Shown piece after piece: positions 34,311 through 46,331 of a stretch of 64,000 bases of DNA (positions are counted from its first letter, which is position 1; every line of letters begins with the position of its first letter). The notes under the pieces were generated by a model that worked only from the letters and a program-made list of their open reading frames with translations, was not told where the DNA came from and searched no databases. Both the position numbers and the translations under genes were made by a program. Source of the DNA: Peromyscus leucopus (taxonomy: Eukaryota > Chordata > Mammalia > Rodentia > Cricetidae); contig NC_051071.1 in the NCBI RefSeq assembly GCF_004664715.2, forward strand, positions 90,129,436-90,193,435, written 5' to 3'.

Positions 34311-35693
34311 TCAGTTTCGTTATGGAAAGTTAATCATGGTACAGCAGAAATTGGTTGCATTTCACCTCTAACTATAGACTTCACTTCACTTGGGACATTT
34401 CCATGTGATTGAAGTGTGAGCAAGTTAAGTAAGCCACATAGAGTTTGAGAGTGCCCCAGAACCCGAGGCCAGATGCCCACCTGCTTCTCTCTGCAGGCGC
34501 CTGCCTATACTTCTCATACGGGAAGCATTGCAGAAGATGTACAGGCATAGAGGGAAAGCCAGGCAAGAAAACCATTTAACTAACGCCAAGGCTCTGGCCC
34601 CAGCCCTCACCATCAATCTCCTGTTGAGCTGGGCCAGACCTCACATAAGTCATGAGGACTTTCTCTCCCGTAAATGTCTCAGAAGCGGGGAAGAGGGGCT
34701 GCCTGGCCTCTTTGGTATCACGATCTGTCATGATCAGTGCAAAATGACAGCAAGAACAGCAAAACAACAATCATAACAAAGCAGGGACAGGGCAGAGCTG
34801 GGTAAATTAGCAAGGAAATGGAAAGGAGGTGGGAGAGAAAGCAGAGAAAGGCTGGTGCCCCCATCTGAGCTGGCCTCCCAGGCTACCGTCCCCCTAAGAC
34901 AGGAGCAGTACTGGGTTCATCCTGTGCCATCAGCTCCGAGAAAGGAGAAGCTGCCCCACAGTGACTCCTGGGCTGAGGGTGTGGCTCGGTGCCAGAGGGC
35001 TGTCTCCCATGCTGTGGTCCATAGCCTTACCCACAGGAGAGGATCCAGAGAGAAGCCTTAAGGGAGCAACCACATGGGCTGACTTCAAGGAAAAGTCCCA
35101 CAGCTGGGGCTCAAACCCGAATCTGCCAACCCCTGGCCACCGAAAGGTCCGGTCCTCCTCCTTAAAGATGAGCCTCTCTGCAGCCCTGACCCTCCCCGAG
35201 CAAGAACAAAGAGCGGTCTGGGCTCTGCTGGGATGGACAGCTGCCTAACAATTATAACAGCTCTCCCCCGCTTCCCCGCTTCAGGGTGGGGCCTTGTGAT
35301 GTCACAATGAATGACAGACAGCTGATCTCCTTTGAGAATAATGTGGTCTGTTCCTTCCAACAGATTGGACCCTAGCCACTGGCGTTATCACACTCCTTGG
35401 GAACCATAGAATATTGTTAGTGGATTATTATGGCAAATTCATAAAATAATCTTCATTTTTTAAAAAATCCTCTTAGAATGGTTTTCTTATTTATTTGGAT
35501 GTTTCTAGTATTGAGTTCTCTGTGCTGTTGATACATTGTGGGTAAGCCAGAAGATTTATGTGTTGTTGTTGTTTTTTCTTAAACATTTCCAGTTTCTCTG
35601 ATTCTATTCCTGCTCACAGACTTAGCAAACTGTAGCTGCTGAACAAGACGTCAGTCAGTCAGTCCTTGCACATCACTTCAGAAAAAGTTCTTT

Positions 35694-35860
35694 CTGTATT
35701 TATTTATTTTTATTTATTTATTAGGTACACAGAAGAGGGTCTCATTACAGATGGTTGTGAGCCACCATATGGGTGCTTGGAATTGAACTCAGGACCTCTG
35801 GAAGAGCAGTTGGTGCTCTTAACCTCTGAGCCATCTCTCCAGCCTCTCTTTCTGATTTAT
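35694..35860 (-). repeat. B2/B3 SINE, antisense
   Basis: 'TATTTATTTATTTTTATTTA', 'GAATTGAACTCAGGACCTCT' and 'CTGAGCCATCTCTCCAGCC' are reversed B2. Confidence 0.88.
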
Positions 35861-36966
35861 TACAGGGGTGTAACTGTAGGTAAATATTTCAAATTTATCA
35901 AGCACATAAGCCCAACAGTCATTCAGTGTATAGTCCTGGTGTTTATCTGTAGGTTTGATATCCACTGAATTTCCCCACATTTTTAACTTTGAAATAAATG
36001 TTTCTTATTGAAATCTTGTTTCCATGGGTCTAATAATTCACTGGTCTACTTGGAAAATGCCATCAGTCTCTCTAATTCCTTGTTTGCTGCTGTGTGCTTC
36101 AGCAGAATGAGACAGACAGTGTCGGTATCATCAAAATACAGGAAATGAAACATCCCCGATGTCTGGGGATTGCCAGGCCAACCAGGAGTTAGCGGTATTA
36201 ACAGTAATGGCACCATCATCTCATCACCCCTCTCAGAAGCGTTCATCTCAGTGTCTGTGGTGACGGAAGAATTGTGGTTCTGGAGCCAAATGTCAAAGCA
36301 CAGAGATGATCTTAATGTAAATGTGTCGGCCTCCCAACTCGGGCACCGCCTGAGTCTTCAGCAGTCAGCACTCAGCTCTGGCGACGCCGAGAATGTGCGT
36401 AAGAAATCGTTCTATCTCAGAAGGAGGTAGCCAGCAGCCAGATTCTTCCAGATGATAATGGCATCTAATGACAGGCGTGCGTGTAGGGACCACTGCTGGG
36501 ACTCATTATCCTTGGAGAAAGACAGGATTTACTCATCTGATGTTGGCTGTGTCCTAATGTGTGGGACTGTGAGGTGAAGCCATGGTGCCCGTCTCTGAGG
36601 AACTTACAGTGTTGACGTTTCACTTGGTCTGTGTAGCAATGACATGGCAGTGTATGGCATTCCAGTGGTATTTCATATTCCTCGAGCAAAGAAATTCCTC
36701 TTGATTTATGTCCACAAGATTTGCCTGATCTCTGGTTTCTGTGAAACATAGAATATGTGCGACTGTTACCTTCTACCACTGAGAAAGTTCTCACATATAC
36801 AGTATATATGATTGTTAGCTTCTTCACACTGAGAAAGATCCAGGTGTTTGTACAATCCTTCCTAGACATCTTGCTCCCCACCCCCAAGGACACAAACTCC
36901 TGAACCTATCAGTGAAGGTCCATCACTTGTAACCAGTGCACCACTCTGTGACACTGAGAGCTGGGA
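35861..36966. other. No gene or recognised repeat
   Basis: A 142-codon minus frame at 36465-36893 has no recognisable domain and is not called. Confidence 0.45.
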
Positions 36967-37437
36967 GGCTGTGGAGGGTGTGCAGGAGACTGTGGGGTGT
37001 GTGCAGGAGGCTGTGGGGTGTGCAGGAGGCTGTGGGGGTGTGCAGGAGGCTGTGGGGGTGTGCAGGAGGCTGTGGTGTGTGTACAGGAGGCTGTGGGGTG
37101 TGCAGGAGGCTGTGAGTGTGTGTGCAGGAGGCTGTGGGGTGTGCAGGAGGCTGTGAGTGTGTGCAGGAGGCTGTGGGGGTGTGCAGGAGGCTGTGGTGTG
37201 TGTGCAGGAGGCTGTGAGTGTGTGCAGGAGGCTGTGGGGGTGTGCAGGAGGCTGTGGGGTGTGTTCAGGAGGCTGTGGGGTGTGCAGGAGGCTGTGGGGT
37301 GTGCAGGAGGCTGTGGGGTGTGCAGGAGGCTGTGGTGTGTGTGCAGGAGGCTGTGGAGGGTGTGCAGGAGACTGTGGGGTGTGTATAGGAGGCTGTGGGG
37401 TGTGCAGGAGGCTGTGAGTGTGTGTGCAGGAGGCTGT
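36967..37437 (+). repeat. 19-20-bp minisatellite (CTGTGGGGTGTGCAGGAGG)n
   Basis: About 24 tandem units, mostly 19 or 20 bp, with variants CTGTGAGTGTGTGCAGGAGG and CTGTGGTGTGTGTGCAGGAG. Variants are interspersed rather than clustered. Long repeat-coded frames exist on both strands (Cys/Gly-rich on plus, His/Pro/Thr-rich on minus), which are by-products of the array. Confidence 0.97.
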
Positions 37438-37639
37438 GAGTATTTCTGTGTCTGGTTTTTCTCTCCTCTGATTCTCTACATATGAACCTTCCTCTGTGCA
37501 CACAATCCTTCTTGGCCATCTTGTAAGTTTTTAACATCCCCACTAAAAAGACAAACCAGACAGCAGACCACTTATTATCCAATGCCACGTGTGGGGAGAC
37601 GCTTGGTCTTGTTTCTTCTTACAAGTAATAAAGGTAAAC

Positions 37640-37740
37640 TTTTTGCTCAATTCTTGGGTTGCACATGTGTGTTGCAAAATATCACACTCAGGACCTTATG
37701 CGTGCTGATAAATAGGGGCTCTGACGCTGAGCTACAGCCA
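37640..37740 (-). repeat. ID/B4-type SINE fragment, antisense
   Basis: 'CACACTCAGGACCTTATGCG' and 'GACGCTGAGCTACAGCCAGC' are reversed tRNA-like parts. Confidence 0.6.
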
Positions 37741-39171
37741 GCTACTGCTTATATTTATTAACTAACTAGTTAAACTTTCACAGTTTGCTTAAGACCCTTT
37801 CCCCTCTTTTGGCTCTCTGGGTCTAAACTTCCTCCACGCCTATTGTGCTGTTTCCTAACCATTCCATAAGTGTTAAACACCATCCCTAAGAGGGGATCTA
37901 GACAACTTGTTCTTATCCAGGACTGGGAAGAAGCTGAGTTAGCTACAAAAACACACAGAGGCACCAAGAAACAGTGTGGGGAGACAGAATCCAATCTGAA
38001 AAGCCACATACTATCTCATTCAACTGCAGGGCATTCTGGAAAGAGCAAAACTGTAAAGGAGGTGACAATGAGTGTTTGGGGAGGCAGGCTAGGGTTCCGG
38101 AATGGACAGGAATGTATAGGCTAAACACAGAAGACCTGCCAGACCATGAGACTGCTCTGTAGGATGCTGTAGCCATGATTATGTATCATAGCGCTGTCCA
38201 GACACAAAGAAGGACCAAGTGCGGCCACTGATGTAGCTGTGGACTCTGGGTAATAATGGCACATCAGTACAGGACATCTTGTACATTGTTGTCGTGCATC
38301 GCCATGAAGGGCGCTGGCTGGTACAGGAGTCTGTCCGTACCTACGGATGGGAGGCTCATGGGATATTGTTGTACCTCTTCTCTATGTTGCTGTCAATCTA
38401 AAACTTTTCTAAAAATCATAGTAAAGTCATTTAAATAACAGCGGGGAAGACATGCACACAGACAGGAAGTGACGGTACCGCTCAGTTTTGCATTCCCATG
38501 TCCCCTGGAGACAGACCTTGTTTGTCCTGGTGACAGTGATGCAGTATGTGTGGTTCTCATGGATGTCTATTTTTGCACTCTGGGGTGGTTGCCCCCACAT
38601 ACCCAGGGCTGGGCTCGGAGGACAGCAGGCTTATGAATAAGACATTTAATAACCCCCAAAGTGTCCATGGGCCCTGATTTTTCAGTTCCTTCTCGTTCCC
38701 TGAAAGATTTCACAACACTTAAAACATTTTCAGTAACCTGAAACAAAGTCAGCATATTCTGAATTAACCCTTCCTCCTCAGGAACAAAACTGGTGCCTGT
38801 TGGCAATGGCTTCGTCCTCTGGGATCCGGTTTCTGGGAGACAGTACTTAAGTTTGCTCATCGACTGATACCTCAGTGGCATGAGAGCTGCTTCCAGGAGA
38901 AGTGTGTAAAGAGTGAGAGTCCATCTTCCTAGTATTCTTCACTCTTACCCAATGCAGCCTTCTGCTCCTGTCCCTGGAACCTTTACAAGGTTCCGACCTT
39001 CCACTCGCCAATGCCCTACCCAAGTCTAGAAGCTTGAAGACCCAGTGCAGTCCTTCCTCTTCCTGGATCACCCCTCCCCCCAGCTCCACACCTTAGCTCT
39101 TACTGCACTTCTATGGCACCCTTGTGGACGGCATACTGCCTCGTGTGTGCTCTTGTCGACTCTTCGTACAG
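37741..39171. other. No gene; possible ancient mammalian repeat at about 38160-38430
   Basis: 'GGGAGGCTCATGGGATATTG' and 'GTCAATCTAAAACTTTTCTA' recall the 3' end of an old L1- or MER-type element. The rest is not recognised. Confidence 0.4.
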
Positions 39172-39207
39172 CCAGCTCCAGCTCCAGCTCCAGCTCCAGC
39201 TCCAGCA
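39172..39207. repeat. (AGCTCC)n hexanucleotide repeat
   Basis: Six near-perfect CCAGCT units. Confidence 0.93.
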
Positions 39208-39704
39208 AGACTGTAGAGCAAGCACTGTTTGTGCCCCTCTCCTTTCCTGTGGTGTTAGTCATGCAGCAGACACCCGGTCAGCGTTAGCGGATAAAGAACC
39301 GCTTCCTCGGTGTCTCTCAACCAGCCATGGAGAATGCAGCTTGGGGGTGCATCTGTCACTGAGTCTTTCTTAGGACAGCAGGGATAACTTGGTTTGCTCT
39401 GTCTGATTTGGGACACCTCTGGTTATCAATGCTTTGGGGTATCATATTTAGTACCAGCTATGTGCGTCTCTAAGGAGTGAATGGAGGCTGATGGAGACAA
39501 CTAGTACATACGATGTATATTTAATGTAACGGTTACTCAAGGCAGATTAACATTATGATGAATCTGTGTCGCTTCGCTATTGCCAAAATAAAATAACTTA
39601 CACTGCCAAGTCGCCTCTTCCTGTAAAAGGCTGAATATCTCTGTTATACTTCACCTGCCTTTTTATTGGTCTATTCTACCAGCTTGAACCAAATCTGCCA
39701 CAGC

Positions 39705-39925
39705 TGCAGAATTGTGGCTCAATCGGTAGAGTCCTTGCCTAGCACGCACAAAGCCCTGGGGTCCATCCCTAGCATTGTCCAAATCAAGTACGGTGGTTTG
39801 GACATGCCTCAGCCACTTGGAAGATAGATACAGGAGGATCATGGGTTCAGGGTCAGTCTCAAGCTACCTAGCAAATCCGAGGCCATGTATCTGTGATACA
39901 TGAGACCCTGTCTCAAAAGCGGTCA
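39705..39925 (+). repeat. B4-type SINE (ID head plus B1 body)
   Basis: 'GAATTGTGGCTCAATCGGTA', 'CTAGCACGCACAAAGCCCTG' and 'TGAGACCCTGTCTCAAAAG'. Confidence 0.78.
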
Positions 39926-40465
39926 ACACAGAGACTCAACTTGTTAGAGTGTTGAGAATAAATGACTGTTGGGGCCTCTGTATCAATCCCCCTGACCAAC
40001 AGTTGTGGATTATCAAGGAAGAAGGGGCAGAAAGAACGAGTGTAAGAGCCACAGGATAGGGAGGAGGCTGTGGAACACTGTCTTCTGGCCGTGACATGGC
40101 CATCGCGTTCATAAACTCACGGCAGCTGTGCTTACCTGCCAGGAAAGAGCAAGCCAGTCAGAGTCCCGGTGTGGGTGGAGGACAGGCTCATGAAGAGCCA
40201 CCCTAGGGGAGAAGCTGCTGGCAGTTGGTGTCTGTTTGAGGAGGAATCGTTTTTCTTCAAGGATGGTCGGTGATAGGTTGTCCACACTCCAATGGGTATT
40301 CAGGCATCAATAATTGGACTCCGTTAGTTATTAAAAATAAAAAAGAAGAGGCATAAAGGGGGTACTGAGAAGGAGAGGAGATTTGGGTTGGATATGATTA
40401 AGATACATTGTATATGTATGTGAAATTACCAAAGAAATTAAAAGACTATTCCTTTAAAAAAAAAT

Positions 40466-40625
40466 CTGCCTTAGGGTGATGATGACTCATGCCTTTAATC
40501 CTGGCACTTGGGAGGCAGAAGCAGGCAGATCTCTGTGAGTTTGAAGCCAGCCTGGTCGATAGAGAAAGTTACATACTACACAGAGAAACCCTGTCTCAGA
40601 AAACCAAAACAACAACAACAAGAAC
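40466..40625 (+). repeat. B1 SINE, sense
   Basis: 'ATGACTCATGCCTTTAATCC', 'CTGTGAGTTTGAAGCCAGCC' and 'GAAACCCTGTCTCAGAAAAC' with a CAA-rich tail. Confidence 0.85.
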
Positions 40626-41124
40626 AATCTGCCTTAACAAAACAGAGCAGCAATATCCATAACCACTGTGACGCCCTGTCTTTTCAGATTGTAAGCCGCA
40701 GACTAAAGAATACATTGGAACTGCGGATGGATGTTGTATTGTGACTAACTTTGTTAGTAATGTACACTCATGATTATGTAAACCTCATAAAATGCTAGAC
40801 TCCAGAACACTTCCCATTTAGGTGTAGAGTCATGATGGGTAAGATAGCAAAGCACACAGGTGGGCTGCAAACCCAGACAAGCGTGTCCTTGGAGCAGGAA
40901 TGGAACACTGAGTGGGCTAAATCAACTACCAGGCTTCCTTCCAAAACCAAGCAGCAATGGACCACGGCTCTGCCAGCAAAGCCAACTAGAAGTGTTCCCT
41001 GCAAGATAAGAGCCTGGAGCCTGGTCACTCTGTGAAGCCAAAGCTTCTGTTCCCAGGAGGATCTGGAAGAAGAATAATGGACCAGAAGCTAAAGCTGGTG
41101 CCTCAGAGGAAAGTGCCCTATTCT

Positions 41125-41210
41125 CTCCTGCCTAGCTATTGGCCATTCAGCTGTTTGTTACACCAATCCCAGCAACACATCTTCACACAGTGTACAGACA
41201 TCCCACAACA
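41125..41210 (-). mobile_element. LTR fragment related to copies A-D
   Basis: 'CTCCTGCCTAGCTATTGGCC' and 'CAGACATCCCACAACA' match the plus-strand end of the LTR family, especially copy D at 52391. Its other half was not recognised and no duplication was found, so it is truncated. Confidence 0.6.
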
Positions 41211-41847
41211 GTTGCCTGAGGAAGTGGTACATTAGAAGTGAGTTCTGGGTTCTGCCAGGTCTGAGCAAGCTCGAGAGGACTGCAGAGCACACCCTTCTAG
41301 GGAAAAGGGACCACAGGGCAGGGGCATGTGTCCTTGGGAGGGACAGGGCCGTGTGAAGTAGCATTGGAAGATATTTTCTAAAACCGCAGAGAGTTGAGTC
41401 CTTTGTGCCCAGTGTGGAGCAGGGAGGATCCACGTGTACCCAAGAATAAGTGGCACTAGAAAACCCAGGATTCAGTAAAGTCTCACCAACCACCATAGAG
41501 AAAGATGGGTCACTCACTAAACCACTGAACTAAATTGGCAGCTGACATCTCACCAGCAAATAAACAGGAGGAAACGAAGTCATGTTTTCAAATGCAAAGG
41601 GGAAATTACTTTCAACACGTGATTGTTAAACTTTCCGAAATATTCCTCAAGAAAGAAAGCACCCTGCTGAAGCCACCCCAACTAAACCAAGTGGGCACAC
41701 ACAAAAGACTTAAAATAGGCTCAGCATTTGTTAGGAAGAGGAAAGTTCTCGGCAGGAGGAGGGGGTGAGAGAGGTTAACAGGAGGTGGAAAAGGCATAAA
41801 ATTCACTGAGAAAGAACAAAGATAATTTTTTAATTAAAAATAAAGGA

Positions 41848-42005
41848 AGGCTGGTGAGTAGAGGGCCCTGTGGCTAAGAGCACTTGTGGCTCTTGTAGAG
41901 GATGCAGATTGGTTTCCCAGCACCCACGTTGGGCTGCTCGTCTGTCACTCCAGCTCTAGGGCATGTGACGCCCTTCCCTGGCCTCTGTTGCATTGAAACA
42001 CATGT

Positions 42006-42006
<1 letters not shown>
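41848..42006 (+). repeat. B2 SINE, diverged, with expanded tail
   Basis: 'CTGTGGCTAAGAGCACTTGT', 'GGTTTCCCAGCACCCACGTT' and a tail that has become the CA/CG tract. Confidence 0.75.
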
Positions 42007-42050
<44 letters not shown>

Positions 42051-42065
42051 GCGCACATATATATG
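42007..42065. repeat. (CA)n(CG)n(AT)n alternating purine-pyrimidine tract
   Basis: Fifteen CA units pass into about nine CG units (42036-42054), then ATATATATG. The whole 58 bases alternates purine and pyrimidine, the classic Z-DNA-prone type. Confidence 0.97.
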
Positions 42066-42259
42066 TGAAAAATTTTAACCGTACCTGTAAAGAAATGTTT
42101 TTTAAAATGATTAAAGCAAGAAAGACATTTATTTTCAAACCTATCAGTTATGTAAAATAAGGACAGGATGTAGTCTATATGACGTCACTTAAGTCACTTA
42201 ATGCCTTGGTCTCTTGAACTATAAAATGGGAATCACAAGCGTACTGCCTTATGAGATTA

Positions 42260-42400
42260 CGGTGACAGTTAAACCAGGCACAGTGACACACACCTGGAAT
42301 CCTAGCACTTGTGAGGTAGAAACAAGAAGAGTAGGCATTCAGGGTCGACCCCAGGTACATGGGATGTTTGAAGCCAGCCTGGACAACATGATACCCGTTA
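42260..42400 (+). repeat. B1/B4-like SINE, sense, diverged
   Basis: 'GGCACAGTGACACACACCTG', 'GAATCCTAGCACTTGTGAGG' and 'TTTGAAGCCAGCCTGGACAA'. Confidence 0.75.
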
Positions 42401-42501
42401 AATAAAATGAAATGTAAAAGTGGCAATTCAGAATTAATCCCGTGACCCTGGAATAGGGACAGATAGCTGCGTGTTGAGCACAACGTACATGTGCTGCTGT
42501 C

Positions 42502-42540
42502 TCCATCGTCCTCCTCGTCCTCCTCGTCCTCCTCGTCCCT
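42502..42540. repeat. (CCTCGT)-type short tandem repeat
   Basis: 'CATCGTCCTCCTCGTCCTCC' and following units, about nine bases each; on the minus strand it codes Asp/Glu-rich sequence in open frames that I do not call genes. Confidence 0.85.
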
Positions 42541-42889
42541 AGGAGAGGCATGCTTCCTGCCCACATTGATAGCGCCCACACCTAGAAGGGCTGGCGGGGG
42601 CCCTGGGTGCCTCTCAGCAGGTGGACGGACACTGGGCACCTCGTGCTTTATGATGCTTCGTGTACTCGGCTGGTTGTCAGCTTTGCACGTCTGTCTGGTG
42701 GGCTCCGGCGCCCTGTCCCCTCTTGTAATCATGGACTATGCCCCCGGGGTCCGCTTCGAAGCGTTCAGCTTCTCCCTCTGTAATCAGTACAAAGACCTTT
42801 GCTGTCACTAGGCCCTGGCTCTTGTAGAATCACCACACCTGGGTTTCTAGCCTTTAAAGATACAGACAGTTGTTCTGTTTTCTTCCTGT

Positions 42890-43015
42890 TTACATTTACT
42901 TATTCGTGGGTGCCTGTGTGGAGGTCAGTTCTCTCCTTCCGCCTTGCGGGTCCCCGGGCTCAAACCCCAGACACCGGTGTCTTTATCCACCACCTCACCA
43001 GCCCCAAACCAACTG
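42890..43015 (-). repeat. B3-type SINE, antisense
   Basis: 'ATTCGTGGGTGCCTGTGTGG', 'GGGCTCAAACCCCAGACACC' and 'CACCACCTCACCAGCCCC'. Confidence 0.65.
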
Positions 43016-43880
43016 TCCTTGCATTATGAATTCCATACATCATTATTCTGTGCTCTTTGGTTGTTATTTGTCCTCTGAACTGTTGCTCATTGTCCAAATT
43101 GTTCCAAGTTCCTGAGCCTCTTGGTGAGGGTGGCGCCTCTAAGGTGGTTTCAGGATTCCCCGCCTCATCCCAGACATCCCACCCTGTCCCTTCTTTCTGT
43201 GTTGCTCCCCTAGGAGTTGCTCCATGCTCTGACTCCATAGGCTTCTCAACCAAGCCCTGGCAGAGCAGCGGAGGGCCTCAAGATTGTTCTCCAAGGCAGC
43301 AAATTCCCGCATGAATGGGTTGCTATTGAGCACTGTTTATGTGCTCTCGTCTCTAAAGAACGTGGGAAAGCTTCCGTGAGAGCCCCGGGACATCACAGCC
43401 AGTTATGCTAATCATGCGTGTGGTGCATGACGTGGGTGGGGAGAAAGCGGTAAACAAGAACACCAGGAACTGTTTCCGTATTTCTTCTTTCCAACGTTTA
43501 CACGTCTCATACACAAACAAATACAGCAATGAAAACCATCCAGTTCAAGGCAAGATTCTCCCAGGCCGCAGTGATAGAAGAAATAAGAAGGTTAAAAATA
43601 TTGAATAGTCCCTAAATACTCACGTTACCATGACTTGTTCCATGCCCCGGCAATACCACTGCTTTGTGTCAATCTTTGATGTGGTGAACAAAATCAGATA
43701 TTTCATTTTTCCATAACATGGGCTAAGAATAAAATCTTGGTGGTGCTGGAATCAAATGTTATGTTCTCCAGGCAGAGGAAATGGACATTTATTGGATGTT
43801 ATTGCTACTTTCCTTGTGCTAATGACATTACAAAAGCTCTTTGGGTAATATAATTTGAAACTATTATTTCTGTATTTCAG

Positions 43881-46154
43881 GTCATGCAAGACAGGATCAT
43901 CTGCCTCCCGAAGAGAGTGCAGCCTGATCAGAACCACTCTTCGCTTTCCAATGTCTCTCAGGCAGTTATCAGTACCACGCCACTGCCTCCGCCTAAGCCC
44001 TCTCCCACCAACCCCGCCACGGTGGAGATGAAAGGCCTGAAGACAGACCTGGACCTTCAACAGTACAGCTTCATCAACCAGATATGTTACGAGCGAGCCC
44101 TCCACTGGTACGCCAAGTACTTCCCGTACCTCGTGCTCATCCACACCCTGGTCTTCATGCTCTGCAGCAACTTCTGGTTCAAGTTCCCCGGTTCCAGTTC
44201 CAAGATAGAACATTTCGTCTCCATCCTGGGGAAGTGCTTTGACTCCCCGTGGACTACCCGGGCGCTCTCCGAAGTGTCTGGGGAGGACTCGGAAGAGAAA
44301 GATAACAGGAAGAACAACATGAGCAGGCCCAACACCATCCAGTCCGGCCCTGAAGGCAATCTGGTCAACGCCCAGTCTCTCAAGTCAATTCCTGAGAAGT
44401 TTGTGGTTGACAAATCCACGGCGGGAGCTCTGGACAAAAAGGAAGGGGAGCAGGCGAAGGCCCTGTTTGAGAAGGTGAAGAAGTTCAGACTACACGTGGA
44501 AGAAGGCGACATCCTGTACGCCATGTACGTCCGGCAGACCGTGCTTAAGGTTATCAAGTTCCTGATCATCATCGCGTATAACAGCGCTCTGGTTTCCAAA
44601 GTCCAGTTTACAGTGGACTGTAACGTGGACATCCAGGACATGACGGGCTATAAAAACTTTTCTTGCAACCACACCATGGCTCATCTGTTCTCTAAGCTAT
44701 CCTTCTGTTACCTGTGCTTCGTGAGCATCTATGGCTTGACGTGCCTTTATACCTTGTACTGGCTCTTCTACCGTTCCCTGAAGGAATATTCTTTCGAGTA
44801 TGTCCGGCAGGAGACTGGAATCGATGACATTCCGGATGTGAAGAATGACTTTGCCTTTATGCTCCATATGATAGACCAATATGACCCTCTCTATTCCAAG
44901 AGGTTTGCAGTGTTCCTGTCTGAAGTCAGCGAGAACAAATTAAAGCAGCTCAATTTAAATAATGAGTGGACCCCCGACAAACTGAGGCAGAAGCTGCAGA
45001 TGAACGCCCACAACCGCCTGGAGCTGCCTCTGATCATGCTGTCCGGCCTTCCAGACACCGTGTTTGAGATCACAGAGCTGCAGTCTCTGAAGCTGGAGAT
45101 CATTAAGAACGTCATGATACCCGCCACCATCGCTCAGCTAGACAACCTCCAGGAGCTCTCTCTGCACCAATGCTCTGTCAAAATCCACAGCGCAGCGCTC
45201 TCTTTCCTGAAGGAAAACCTCAAAGTCCTGAGCGTCAAGTTTGATGACATGAGGGAGCTGCCCCCCTGGATGTACGGCCTCCGAAATCTGGAAGAGCTCT
45301 ACCTGGTTGGTTCTCTGAGTCACGACATCTCCAAAAATGTCACCCTGGAGTCTCTGCGGGATCTCAAAAGCCTTAAAATCCTCTCCCTCAAGAGCAACGT
45401 CTCCAAAATCCCTCAGGCCGTGGCGGATGTGTCCAGTCACCTCCAGAAGATGTGCATCCACAATGACGGCACCAAGCTGGTGATGCTGAACAACCTGAAG
45501 AAGCTGGTCAACCTGACAGAGCTGGAGCTGGTGCACTGTGACCTGGAGCGCATTCCCCACGCCGTCTTCAGCCTCCTCAGCCTCCAGGAACTGGACCTGA
45601 AGGAAAACAACCTGAAGTCAATAGAAGAAATCGTGAGCTTCCAGCACTTGAGGAAGCTCACCGTGCTCAAACTGTGGTACAACAGCATCACGTACATCCC
45701 AGAGCACATCAAGAAACTGACCAGCCTGGAGCGACTGTATTTCAGCCACAACAAGGTAGAGGTGCTGCCTTCCCACCTCTTCCTATGCAACAAAATCCGA
45801 TACCTGGACTTGTCCTACAACGACATTCGCTTCATCCCGCCCGAAATCGGAGTTCTGCAAAGTTTACACTATTTTTCCATCACTTGTAACAAAGTCGAAA
45901 GCCTTCCAGACGAACTCTACTTTTGCAAGAAACTTAAAACTTTGAAGATTGGGAAAAACAGCCTCTCCGTACTTTCACCAAAAATTGGAAATTTACTGTT
46001 TCTTTCCTACCTAGACATCAAAGGCAATCACTTTGAGGTCCTCCCTCCCGAGCTGGGAGACTGCCGGGCTCTGAAGCGAGCTGGGTTAGTTGTGGAAGAG
46101 GCTCTGTTTGAGACCCTGCCCTCAGATGTCCGGGAGCAAATGAAAGCCGAGTAG
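43881..46154 (+). CDS. Lrrc8c: Lrrc8c last coding exon (residues 47-803), LRRC8C channel and LRR domain
   Basis: This exon begins GTC ATG CAA after the acceptor TGTATTTCAG (ends 43880). It adds 757 residues, giving 803 in total, the usual LRRC8C length. Visible parts in protein numbering: extracellular loop 1 from about 47 to 127, with Cys54 and Cys115 and N-glycosylation sequons NHS (64) and NVS (70); TM2 about 128-146; an acidic and basic intracellular loop about 175-260 ([13 protein letters not shown], then a [10 protein letters not shown] segment); TM3 about 269-289; a short extracellular loop with Cys293, Cys308 and sequons NFS and NHT; TM4 about 319-342; then about 15-17 leucine-rich repeats from about 397 to 790. 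The C-terminus is EQMKAE. LRRC8C assembles with the essential subunit LRRC8A, releases chloride and organic osmolytes on cell swelling, and is also reported to pass cyclic dinucleotides; an older name is FAD158. No frameshift or premature stop is seen. LRRC8B and LRRC8D are neighbours in other mammals, but the extracellular loop and N-terminus fit LRRC8C best. Confidence 0.98.
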   Translation, partial: VMQDRIICLPKRVQPDQNHSSLSNVSQAVISTTPLPPPKPSPTNPATVEMKGLKTDLDLQQYSFINQICYERALHWYAKYFPYLVLIHTLVFMLCSNFWFKFPGSSSKIEHFVSILGKCFDSPWTTRALSEVSGEDSEEKDNRKNNMSRPNTIQSGPEGNLVNAQSLKSIPEKFVVDKSTAGALDKKEGEQAKALFEKVKKFRLHVEEGDILYAMYVRQTVLKVIKFLIIIAYNSALVSKVQFTVDCNVDIQDMTGYKNFSCNHTMAHLFSKLSFCYLCFVSIYGLTCLYTLYWLFYRSLKEYSFEYVRQETGIDDIPDVKNDFAFMLHMIDQYDPLYSKRFAVFLSEVSENKLKQLNLNNEWTPDKLRQKLQMNAHNRLELPLIMLSGLPDTVFEITELQSLKLEIIKNVMIPATIAQLDNLQELSLHQCSVKIHSAALSFLKENLKVLSVKFDDMRELPPWMYGLRNLEELYLVGSLSHDISKNVTLESLRDLKSLKILSLKSNVSKIPQAVADVSSHLQKMCIHNDGTKLVMLNNLKKLVNLTELELVHCDLERIPHAVFSLLSLQELDLKENNLKSIEEIVSFQHLRKLTVLKLWYNSITYIPEHIKKLTSLERLYFSHNKVEVLPSHLFLCNKIRYLDLSYNDIRFIPPEIGVLQSLHYFSITCNKVESLPDELYFCKKLKTLKIGKNSLSVLSPKIGNLLFLSYLDIKGNHFEVLPPELGDCRALKRAGLVVEEALFETLPSDVREQMKAE

Positions 46155-46331
46155 CTGATTTCTCATCAAAACGTGACTGAAATACGCTTCTACCAAATAC
46201 AGTATAAAGAGTTAGGTCATCCTAATGCCTTTCCTAGATTATTTTTGGGTTTTTTTTTTTTTTTTTAGTTTTTTTGTTTTTCACACAAGACAAAATGTAC
46301 ACAAAGATTGAGTAAGGAGTATGTATTTTTT

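Larger units (their letters stand above)
16996..43880 (+). other. Lrrc8c: Lrrc8c intron between the two coding exons (26,885 bp, phase 0)
   Basis: The intron runs from GTAAGT at 16996 to TTTCAG at 43880 and interrupts the protein immediately after TM1, between Gln46 and Val47. It contains many SINEs in both orientations, two LTR insertions with target-site duplications plus one LTR-like fragment, a URR1-like DNA element, L1 fragments, and two large minisatellites. I found no convincing additional exon or embedded gene in it. Confidence 0.93.

Noticed and set aside
36967..37437. Possible CRISPR-like direct repeats
   Set aside because: Units are contiguous with no unique spacers and the context is a mammalian intron, so this is a minisatellite.
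36862..37503. 213-codon minus-strand frame rich in His, Thr, Pro and Gln
   Set aside because: It is a translation of the 19-20-bp minisatellite. Matching long frames appear on the other strand and no family domain is present.
42175..42732. 185-codon minus-strand frame with an acidic DEEDEEDE run
   Set aside because: The acidic run is the CCTCGT-type tandem repeat and the C-terminal part is a SINE; no family match or splice context.
44087..45793. Minus-strand frames of 118-184 codons under the Lrrc8c exon
   Set aside because: They are antisense shadows of a strongly supported coding exon and have no independent domain.
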